Shown here: one piece after another, positions 57,005-64,000 of the stretch | How positions within the stretch are numbered: position 1 is the stretch's first letter | Layout of the letters: each line of letters begins with the position of its first letter | Assembly: GCA_902781655.1 (NCBI GenBank) | Contig: CACZJZ010000011.1 | Span: forward strand, 22,428-86,427 | Direction of reading: 5' to 3' | Origin: an uncultured Lachnospiraceae bacterium | Lineage (GTDB): Bacteria; Bacillota; Clostridia; Lachnospirales; Lachnospiraceae | Length of the DNA: 64,000 nt | Position numbers and translations under genes: made by a program | The notes under the pieces: generated by a model | What the model was told of the DNA's origin: nothing | What the model saw: the letters and a program-made list of their open reading frames with translations, nothing else | Database searches by the model: none

Positions 57005-57871
57005 ATGTTAGTTACGCTGAAAGATGTGCTGACGATAGCGGAACAGAAAAAGATCGCGGTCGGATCCTTCAACACACCGAATCTGGAGTCTCTGCAGGCG
57101 GTGATCGGCGCTGCGGAGGGGCTGAAGCTCCCGGTCATCATTCAATTTGCGCAGTGTCATGAGTCCTGGCTTTCCATCGATGTCATCGGTCCGATTATGG
57201 TCGAGGCGGCGAAGAAAGCGGCGGTTCCGGTCTGTGTTCATCTGGATCATGGGGAGACACTTGACTATCTTCAGAAGGCGCTTGACCTGGGCTTCACCGG
57301 AATCATGTATGACGGCTCTACGCTTCCCTATGAGGAGAATGTGGAAAACACAAGAAAAGCGAAGGAAATGGCAGAAAAGGCTGGAGCTTCCGTGGAAGCG
57401 GAACTTGGCTCCATGGGCCGGAGAGAGTCTGGCGCAGGGGATAAGACCGGATCACAGGATGAGACAAAGATATACACGGACCCTGATCAGGCAGCGGAGT
57501 TCGTCAGAGAGACGGGTGTGGATGCGCTTGCGTGTTCCTTTGGAACTGTGCACGGGATTTATCTGACAGAACCCAGGCTGGATTTTGACGTGGTGAAGAA
57601 TGTTCGCAGGAAGACTGGCGGCATCCCGGTGGTCATGCACGGCGGAAGCGGTGTCAGCAGGGAGGATTTTCATCTGGCAGTCGCGGCAGGCGTGCGGAAA
57701 ATCAATTACTTCACGTACATGGACAAGGCAGGCGGAACTGCCGCGGCAGACTGTATCGCGTCAGTGAAGGATGGAATGCCGGTTTTCTTCTCCCAGGTCA
57801 TGATGGCGGCCAGAGAGGCGATGAAGAAAAATGTGCAGGAAGCTATGGCAACGTTTGCACTTCAGAATTAG
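57005..57871 (+). CDS. Class II fructose/tagatose-bisphosphate-type aldolase
   Basis: A zinc-dependent aldolase of 288 residues. It has SFNTPNLES at the start, the zinc-ligand segment HLDHGETLDYLQKALDLGFTGIMYDGS, HGIYLTEPRLDF, and VMHGGSGVSREDF with a zinc His and phosphate site. It splits a ketose phosphate to dihydroxyacetone phosphate and an aldehyde. The frame opens at 56738; homology and AAAGGA support 57005. It heads a four-gene sugar operon, so the substrate is likely the phosphate made by the FGGY kinase. Confidence 0.9.
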   Translation: MLVTLKDVLTIAEQKKIAVGSFNTPNLESLQAVIGAAEGLKLPVIIQFAQCHESWLSIDVIGPIMVEAAKKAAVPVCVHLDHGETLDYLQKALDLGFTGIMYDGSTLPYEENVENTRKAKEMAEKAGASVEAELGSMGRRESGAGDKTGSQDETKIYTDPDQAAEFVRETGVDALACSFGTVHGIYLTEPRLDFDVVKNVRRKTGGIPVVMHGGSGVSREDFHLAVAAGVRKINYFTYMDKAGGTAAADCIASVKDGMPVFFSQVMMAAREAMKKNVQEAMATFALQN

Positions 57872-57940
57872 GCATTGTACGCCATGGCGCTTTCAACCAT
57901 GCGCAGAATGCAGAATAAATACAGAATGGAGAACAATAAG

Positions 57941-59344
57941 ATGGGAAAGAAGATGACTTTTGCACTCGCCTTTGCCAACAGAGGGATGATGCCCGGCGAA
58001 CTGATTCACGGCGCCCGGGAAGATATGATCAAAGCTGTCACGGACGCGGGATACAGTTATATCGCGATGGACGAGTCTCTGACAAGGTTCGGAGGGATTG
58101 AGACAAGGGATGAGGGACTTCTTTATCATAAATGGCTGGAGGAGCACAGAGGAGAATATGATGGCGTCATCTTCTCGATGCCGATTTTTGCGGATGAAAA
58201 TGGTGCTGTGACCGCGCTGCAGGACGCCGGGGTTCCGATTCTGCTTCAGGCCTATCCGGATGAGATCGGCAAGATGGATTTTGCACACAGACGGGATGCG
58301 TTCTGCGGCAAATTCTCGGTGACGGATGTCTTTACACAGTATGGGCTTCCCTTCACGGTGCTGAAACCGCATGTGGTTCATCCGCTTTCTGCAAAATTCC
58401 AGGAGAATCTCCGTGATTTTGCCGCGATCTGCCGCGTTGTGAACGGGATGAGACGATTCAACATCGGCTGCCTGGGTGCCCGGACGACCGCATTCAAGAC
58501 CGTGCGCTTTGATGAGATCACGATGCAGAAATACGGGATCAACGTAGAATCCTTTGATCTTTCCGAGCTGTTCTTCGAGGTCAGTAAGCTGCAGGATGAG
58601 GATAGCGCTGTGACGAAGCGCATGGAGGAATTGGCGGCATATACCGACTGCTCGAAGGTGCCACACCAGAATCTGATCAATCTGGCGAAGGTCTCTGTTG
58701 TGATTGATGAGTATATCCGGATCTATCATCTGGATGCCATCGCGCTTCGCTGCTGGAATGAGATGGAGACGCAGCTTAGAATCACACCCTGTGTTCTGCT
58801 GAGTTATCTGAACGACCGTGGAATCACGGCATCCTGCGAGATTGATATGTGCTCAGCGCTGACGATGCGGGCCATGAGTCTTGCCAGTGAGGAGCCGTCC
58901 GCGGTTCTTGACTGGAATAATAACTATGGCGACGATGAGAACAAGGTGATCCTCTTTCACTGCGGACCGGTTGCCCAGAAGCTGATGACCGGAAAAGGAC
59001 AGGTCACCTGCCACAAGATGTTTGACAAGCTGGATCCGGACTCCGGGTGGGGCTGCAACGAAGGAAGAATCAGGCCCATGCCCATCACGATTTCTAACTG
59101 TCAGACGAAGGATGGCAAAATTCTGCTCTATGCGAGCGAGGCGGAATTTACCGACGATCCGATCGAGGAGGCATATTTCGGCTGTGCGGGGGTCGCACAG
59201 ATCGACGATCTGCAGAATAAGCTGATCCGGCTGGCTAGGGGCGGATTCAAGCATCACACCACGGTCGGAGCCGGCCATTACAAGGAAGTCCTGAAGGAGG
59301 CGTTCACGACATATCTTCACTGGGACTGGGTTGAGATCGACTGA
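57941..59344 (+). CDS. L-fucose/L-arabinose isomerase-like protein
   Basis: A 467-residue protein of the FucI/AraA superfamily. The C-terminal half shows ITASCEIDMCSALTMRAMSLAS with a metal-ligand Glu, LDWNNNYGDD with a metal-ligand Asp, then LFHCGPVA, a pattern seen in the uncharacterised isomerase-like branch rather than in classical FucI or AraA. It should interconvert an aldose and ketose, but which is unknown. GGAG before the ATG at 57941 sets the start; frame open to 57875. Confidence 0.82.
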   Translation: MGKKMTFALAFANRGMMPGELIHGAREDMIKAVTDAGYSYIAMDESLTRFGGIETRDEGLLYHKWLEEHRGEYDGVIFSMPIFADENGAVTALQDAGVPILLQAYPDEIGKMDFAHRRDAFCGKFSVTDVFTQYGLPFTVLKPHVVHPLSAKFQENLRDFAAICRVVNGMRRFNIGCLGARTTAFKTVRFDEITMQKYGINVESFDLSELFFEVSKLQDEDSAVTKRMEELAAYTDCSKVPHQNLINLAKVSVVIDEYIRIYHLDAIALRCWNEMETQLRITPCVLLSYLNDRGITASCEIDMCSALTMRAMSLASEEPSAVLDWNNNYGDDENKVILFHCGPVAQKLMTGKGQVTCHKMFDKLDPDSGWGCNEGRIRPMPITISNCQTKDGKILLYASEAEFTDDPIEEAYFGCAGVAQIDDLQNKLIRLARGGFKHHTTVGAGHYKEVLKEAFTTYLHWDWVEID

Positions 59345-59407
59345 GAAGCGGAATATTTATAAAAACGGTAGACCTGAGACAAGAGTCTGCCGATCCGGAG
59401 ATATCGT

Positions 59408-60922
59408 ATGAAGATCGCAGGACTGGATATCGGAACGACGGGATGCAAATGCACGGTTTTTGATGAAGAAGGAAACTATCTGGGCAGGGCGTATCATGAG
59501 TATTCCTCACGCAGCGGTAAAAACGGTTTGACCATAGATGCGGCGGACATTGTGGACGGGGTATTTGACGTGATTCGTGCGATGGCTGCGCAGTACCCGG
59601 ATATCGGCGGGATCGGCGTTACCAGTTTTGGCGAAACCTTTGTCGCGGCAGACGACAGAGGAGAGCCGCTCTATCCTTCCATGCTGTATACCGATCCAAG
59701 GGGAGAGCAGGAGTGTGCAGAACTCACCGCGCGGATCGGGGAAAACAGCATCGCACAGATCACCGGACTGAGACCGCATCAGATGTACAGCATTTCCAAG
59801 GTGCTGTGGCTGAAACATAACAAGCCGGAGATCTGGAAAAAAGTCCGCCACATTTTTCTGATCGGCGATTACATTATTTATCGTCTGACAGGAGAGCGGG
59901 TGATCGATTATTCCCTTGCCACGCGCACGATGGCATTTGATATTCGCAGACTGGAGTGGAGCAGAACCATCTTTGAGGCAGCCGGTGTGGATTCGTCGCT
60001 GTTTTCAAAACCGGTGCCCACCGGCAGCGTTGCGGGTGTATTGACCAGGGAAGCAGCCGACAAGACCGGCCTTTCCTGTGACACAGAGGTAATTGCTGTC
60101 AGCCACGACCAAATCGCCGCCTGTGTCGGAGCCGGCACTTTTCAGGATACGATTGCGGTGGACGGCGCGGGAACGGTGGAATGTCTCACGCCGATTTTTC
60201 ACGGAATGCCTGACAGAGAGGTGCTGAGCCAGGGCTATTTCCCGTTGGTTCCCTATGTTGTGCCGGACACCTATGCCATTTACGCATTTTCGTACACGGG
60301 CGGCGCCCTGATGCAGTGGTGCACGGATACGCTGGCGGGAAAAGAGCGCCAGGAGGCGTCGGCACGGGGAATTTCCGTGAATGCGTATCTGGAGGAGCAA
60401 TACAGACAAGAGCATGCCGGGAAGGAAGACGCGCCGGGAAGTCTGCTAGTACTTCCGCATTTTGCCGGCGCTGCGACTCCTTATATGGATACAGGCTCAA
60501 AGGGCGCGATCCTGGGACTCACCCTGGCTTCATCCGTGGCCGATATTTACCGTGGATGCATGGAGGGGATTGCTTATGAAATGTACCTGAATTATGAGCT
60601 GCTGAAAAGGGCAGGCGTGCGCTTCCGTGAACTGCGGGCAACAGGCGGAGGGGCGCATTCTGCCGTCTGGATGCAGATAAAGGCTGATGTGCTGAATCTG
60701 CCGATCACGGCTCTGAAGACGGTAGATGCGGGAACGGTCGGTTCCGCCATGATGGTGGGAACAGCGCTTGGCGTTTTCCGGGACAGAGAGGATGCTGCTG
60801 CGCATATGGTGCAGGTTTCCAGGACCTATGAACCGCGTCAGAGTATTCATGAGCAGTACATGGAAGTCTACGAGAGATATCGGAAACTGTACAAGGCGGT
60901 AAGGCCTCTTGTGATGGGGTAA
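59408..60922 (+). CDS. FGGY-family carbohydrate kinase
   Basis: A sugar kinase of 504 residues with the xylulokinase-like layout. The N-terminal phosphate loop is AGLDIGTTGCKCTVFDEEG, the hinge AVSHDQIAACVGAGTFQDTIAVDGAGT, and the C-terminal RATGGGAHSAVWMQIKADVLNLPI adenosine site. It follows the isomerase-like gene by 63 bases and precedes the DUF4432 gene by 8. It presumably phosphorylates the ketose made by the isomerase; exact sugar unknown. Confidence 0.92.
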   Translation: MKIAGLDIGTTGCKCTVFDEEGNYLGRAYHEYSSRSGKNGLTIDAADIVDGVFDVIRAMAAQYPDIGGIGVTSFGETFVAADDRGEPLYPSMLYTDPRGEQECAELTARIGENSIAQITGLRPHQMYSISKVLWLKHNKPEIWKKVRHIFLIGDYIIYRLTGERVIDYSLATRTMAFDIRRLEWSRTIFEAAGVDSSLFSKPVPTGSVAGVLTREAADKTGLSCDTEVIAVSHDQIAACVGAGTFQDTIAVDGAGTVECLTPIFHGMPDREVLSQGYFPLVPYVVPDTYAIYAFSYTGGALMQWCTDTLAGKERQEASARGISVNAYLEEQYRQEHAGKEDAPGSLLVLPHFAGAATPYMDTGSKGAILGLTLASSVADIYRGCMEGIAYEMYLNYELLKRAGVRFRELRATGGGAHSAVWMQIKADVLNLPITALKTVDAGTVGSAMMVGTALGVFRDREDAAAHMVQVSRTYEPRQSIHEQYMEVYERYRKLYKAVRPLVMG

Positions 60923-60930
60923 GAAAAGTA

Positions 60931-61905
60931 ATGAATCCTTATATCGGGCATGATTCTCAGGTTTATGGAGTGGAAGAGCACAGGCTTTCCGGCGGGAAAG
61001 GAGACGGCATCCGTCTTCTGGAGGTCAGCAACGGCAAGGGACTGGAACTGACACTGTCTCCCGACAGGAACTGCGATATTGCAAGGCTTCGCTACAGGGG
61101 CGTCAATATGAGCTACCTGTCGCCCTGCGGATATGTCGCGCCTGCTTATTACGATGGCGATGGGTCGAATTTTCTGAAGTCTTTTACGGCTGGATTTCTG
61201 ACGACCTGCGGACTGCAGGCGGTAGGAACGCCGTGCACGGATGACGGAGAAATTTTGCCGCTGCACGGTTCTATAGCCAATACTCCGGCAGAAAATGTCT
61301 TCTGGAGAGAAGAAGACGGAGAGCTGGTGACAGAAAGCGTCACAAAGGATGAGACGATTTTCGGGCGGAAGCTGCGTCTGACCAGGCATATTCATGTGAG
61401 CCTTACGGAAAATTCGTTTTTTCTGGAGGATGAAATTGAGAATACCGGAGGCCGGCGGGAACCGCTGGAGATTCTCTATCACATGAACATGGGATATCCG
61501 CTTCTGGATGAGGATAGTGTCGTGAGAATCCCGTCCTGTGCGGTCAGGGGAAGAGATCAGCATGCGGAAGAGGATATAGCAAACTGGATGCAGATGGAGA
61601 AGCCACAGGCGGGATATCAGGAGCGATGCTATTATCATGTCTTTGCGGACGAGAAAGGGGAGGCGTCCATCTGGCAGCCCAAGCTCTCATCCGGACTTAC
61701 CATTCAGTTCAACGCGAAGGAACTGGATGGCTTTGTGGAGTGGAAGATGATGGGCATCCGCGATTATGTGTTGGGGCTGGAGTGCGGAAACTGCTATCCG
61801 GACGGCCGTGACGTCATGCGGCGGACCGGAATGCTCAAGTTCCTGGAGCCTGGGGAGAAGAGACGCTACAGAGTTATGGTCAGACTATACGGGGCGGAAG
61901 GCTGA
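60931..61905 (+). CDS. Aldose 1-epimerase-like protein (DUF4432)
   Basis: A 324-residue protein of the galactose-mutarotase-like beta-sandwich fold. The first residues (YIGHDSQVYGVEEHRLSGGKGDGIRLLEVSNGKGLELTLSPDRNCDIARLRYRGVNMSYLSP) and LPLHGSIANTPAE match the DUF4432 group. It probably equilibrates the anomers of the sugar used by the operon. Last gene before the terminator. Confidence 0.87.
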   Translation: MNPYIGHDSQVYGVEEHRLSGGKGDGIRLLEVSNGKGLELTLSPDRNCDIARLRYRGVNMSYLSPCGYVAPAYYDGDGSNFLKSFTAGFLTTCGLQAVGTPCTDDGEILPLHGSIANTPAENVFWREEDGELVTESVTKDETIFGRKLRLTRHIHVSLTENSFFLEDEIENTGGRREPLEILYHMNMGYPLLDEDSVVRIPSCAVRGRDQHAEEDIANWMQMEKPQAGYQERCYYHVFADEKGEASIWQPKLSSGLTIQFNAKELDGFVEWKMMGIRDYVLGLECGNCYPDGRDVMRRTGMLKFLEPGEKRRYRVMVRLYGAEG

Positions 61906-61909
61906 TTCA

Positions 61910-61944
61910 AGATTGTTCAGGGCCTGATACGCCCTGAACAATCT
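61910..61944. terminator. Strong hairpin at the end of the sugar operon
   Basis: AGATTGTTCAGGGC and GCCCTGAACAATCT form a perfect 14-pair stem with a seven-base loop. It lies between two converging genes and touches the last bases of the MATE pseudogene. No T-run on either side. Confidence 0.7.
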
Positions 61945-63162
61945 CATTGAGTAATCCCGACTCGCCTGTTTACTTTTCGCAGCATAAGAACTGCCACGGC
62001 TGCCGCAGCAATTTCTCCTGCCGGAATCGACCACCAGATAATTGTTGATGCATCCGCAGAAAGGGTGAGAAGGTACGCCAGCGGAAGTGGAACAGCAAGC
62101 AGCCTCAATACAGAGATGATCAACGAACCGGTTCCTGCTTCCAGCGCCTGGAAGATTCCCTGCACGGCGATATTTATCCCCGCAAACACGAACCCGACAG
62201 AAATGATATGCATCGCCCTGACGCAAAGTTCCTGTGTCCCGGCAGACAACCCAAAAATACCGGAAAGCGGATAGGCAAAAAGATTCAGCGTTGCCATGCC
62301 TGCCAGCATAATGACAATCGTATAAATCAGCCCGTATTTCTCGCCTTCCCTTACCCGCTTCCTACTGTTTCTTCCATAATTGTAGGAGATCAGAGGTGTT
62401 ATGGCATCGCGAATACCGAACCCGGCAAAATAGATAAACTGCTGGATTTTATAGGAAATCCCATAGGCGGTGACCGCATTCACCGAAACCCGGACGAAAA
62501 TAATGTTTATGCCATAGGTCATAAAACTCATCAGCGCCCGCGATTCCCATGGCAGGGCAACCCAGCAGCCCATAGATCATAATCGGATCCATTACGATAT
62601 TTGTCAGCGCGCCGCTAATCTGCGCGGCCGTGGACAACATGGTTTTCCCGGTCGACTGTAGAAGTTTCTCATACACACCCCACAGGACATTTCCCAGGCA
62701 CAGGAAGGTACAGATTCGAAGATAGCTTCTGCCCATTGAAAAAATCACCGGATCCGTCGTCTGGCTTTTCAAATAGGGATCAATTCCGAATAAACCGAAA
62801 GCAATAAAAGCCGCGGAAATGACAATCCCGAGAAACACGCCATTTCCGGCTGTTTTTGCCACTCCCTCTGCGTCCTTCATCCCCAGAAGTCTGGAAAGCA
62901 TAGCTCCCATGCCGACACCCGTGCCGATACCAAAGGCAACGATCAGCATCTGAATCGGAAATGCCAGTGTCAGCGCATTGACCGCGTATTCGCCGGTATG
63001 CTCCAGATTTGGGAGATCCGACATTCTGGAAACAAACATGCTGTCCACAATGTTATACATGGCCTGAAGTACCATGGACACAATGATCGGAATGCCCATC
63101 TTTAACAGAACGGCGGGAACTCTACCGGTGCCCATGATATTTTCATTATTTCTCTGACCCAT
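61944..63162 (-). pseudogene. MATE family efflux transporter, broken by internal deletion and frameshift
   Basis: The 5' part encodes a normal MATE first half up to residue 210 (MDPIMIYGLLGCPAMGIAGA), with its own ribosome site before the ATG at 63162. The 3' part continues in another frame as LMSFMTYGINIIFVRVSVNAVTAYG, the start of the second half. The connecting segment of about 50-60 residues, normally following AGAAIATV, is missing. The junction lies at about 62529-62543. So part of the gene was deleted out of frame; the product is truncated and presumably inactive. Confidence 0.82.
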
Positions 63163-63203
63163 TTTTCTTCTCCTTGATCTTGTGCGAAGCAGCTTTCGGG
63201 AAT

Positions 63204-63710
63204 TTATCTGTTTTCAGGAAACATTTTGCCGAATATCCAGTGTGTAAACGGTGCTGCGGCAAACATGTTCCAGAAAAATGCCATCGGGAAATTTTTGATC
63301 ACTGTTCCCACCCAGATGGCCGGGAGATTGTACAGCGGTTGATGAGCCAGAAGCACATTAAACAGAATAGAAGCAATCATGCTCATAGTCGGGCACATAA
63401 CGGCTACAGTTCCTGCCTGTCTCATGATTCTGCAGAAGTACGGATTGTCTTTCTCCGGGTCCGTATATCTGGCTGCAAAGGCAGCTCCGATCCGGTTTCC
63501 CCAGAGATTTGATGTCAGAAAGACAAAAATCCCCATATAGGACGCCTCAGCCAGCGCCCCCAGGAACACCTGATTCGTCATCGTGGAGAAGCCACCGACA
63601 TTCAGGTTAAAGCCTTCTTTAATCGCGACGTTATACACTTCCATTCCGCAGGCCATTGCGTAAGACATAATCAGCCCGAATACAAATCCCTGCATCTTTG
63701 TTTTTGGCAT
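63204..63710 (-). CDS. DUF2798 family membrane protein
   Basis: A 168-residue protein with four predicted helices in two similar halves. Each half has the family pattern (GFVFGLIMSYAMACGMEVYNVA and APTMSMIASILFNVLLA type segments, the second preceded by Cys-Pro-Thr). AAAGGAGC precedes the ATG at 63710; frame open to 63770. First gene of a unit with the broken MATE gene (41-base gap), behind a leader with a terminator. Function unknown. Confidence 0.8.
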   Translation of the reverse strand: MPKTKMQGFVFGLIMSYAMACGMEVYNVAIKEGFNLNVGGFSTMTNQVFLGALAEASYMGIFVFLTSNLWGNRIGAAFAARYTDPEKDNPYFCRIMRQAGTVAVMCPTMSMIASILFNVLLAHQPLYNLPAIWVGTVIKNFPMAFFWNMFAAAPFTHWIFGKMFPENR

Positions 63711-63737
63711 TACTGCTCCTTTCTTCCTTCGTCTGCG

Positions 63738-63841
63738 CACAAAAAAGAGCAGCAAGGAGATGTCTTCCAACGTCCCTGCTGCTCTCGCAGACGGTCATAT
63801 ACTATTTGGCCGGATCACCCGGCACTCTGTCAAAAATAACG
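63738..63841 (-). ncRNA. Leader RNA with intrinsic terminator: candidate riboswitch or attenuator
   Basis: Transcription from the promoter at 63848-63877 would begin near 63841. The leader has a GCCGG-gtgat-CCGGC hairpin and a 50-60-base folded region. Then AGAGCAGCA (63777-63785) pairs with TGCTGCTCT (63746-63754), followed by TTTTTT: an intrinsic terminator 36 bases before the coding start. This is the layout of a transcriptional riboswitch, but I cannot match it to a known class. Confidence 0.6.
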
Positions 63842-63847
63842 CTAGAT

Positions 63848-63877
63848 ATTATAAATCGAAAATTTCTAAAAATGCAA
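63848..63877 (-). promoter_or_regulatory. Sigma-A promoter of the DUF2798-MATE unit
   Basis: Minus-strand TTGCAT (63872-63877) and a perfect TATAAT (63848-63853), spacer 18. Confidence 0.72.
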
Positions 63878-64000
63878 GGCACTGTTTCAAAGATACTTTC
63901 TGCCCAAAAATGAAATTTTAAATTCCACCATTAATACCAGAGGTAGACGTTAGTCTTGCACAGGTTGCGTTTACTCTTTCATACAATAGTACTATGATTG

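Overview
The window is a chromosomal replication-origin region from a Gram-positive anaerobe of the class Clostridia, most likely a host-associated Lachnospiraceae. Evidence: the gene order dnaA-dnaN-S4 protein-recF-gyrB-gyrA on one side and rpmH-rnpA-yidD-yidC-jag-mnmE-mnmG-rsmG-parA-parB on the other; small families typical of that group (DUF3881, DUF4446); AGGAGG-type ribosome sites; and a bile salt hydrolase-type gene, which points to a gut habitat. Family placement is by recognition of gene content, not by a search.

Layout. 1-9.2 kb: lipoprotein (cut by the window edge), trmB, thioredoxin, D,D-carboxypeptidase, a DEDD exonuclease, a patatin-like lipase, and an operon of a small (p)ppGpp synthetase with a two-component system. 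9.3-12.0 kb: UvrD-like helicase and a stand-alone FakA C-terminal-like module. 12.2-23.5 kb: a carbohydrate locus with an ADP-ribosylglycohydrolase-family enzyme, ribokinase, aldo/keto reductase, two dihydrodipicolinate synthase/N-acetylneuraminate lyase paralogues, an ABC importer and a LacI regulator; the transporter half looks AT-richer than its surroundings. 23.5-28 kb: a frameshifted nitroreductase, dus, nucleoside hydrolase and a cation/proton antiporter.

28-46 kb is the origin. gyrA, gyrB, recF, the S4 protein, dnaN and dnaA run leftward; rpmH through mnmG, rsmG, parA and parB run rightward. oriC lies between dnaA and rpmH with a cluster of DnaA boxes and clear sigma-A promoters for dnaA and rpmH. 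Two perfect 16-base parS sites lie near parAB, one inside rsmG and one in a 44-base palindrome.

46-64 kb: DUF4446, serS with a coupled DUF3881 gene, a membrane-anchored protein of unknown function, metF, a bile salt hydrolase-type enzyme with a DUF1275 membrane protein, an intact MATE exporter, then a sugar operon (class II aldolase, fucose/arabinose isomerase-like protein, FGGY kinase, DUF4432 epimerase-like protein). The right end carries a DUF2798 gene and a decayed MATE gene behind a leader RNA with an intrinsic terminator, a candidate riboswitch or attenuator.

No rRNA, tRNA, CRISPR array, insertion sequence or prophage was recognised. All family names are from motif recognition by eye; no database was searched.
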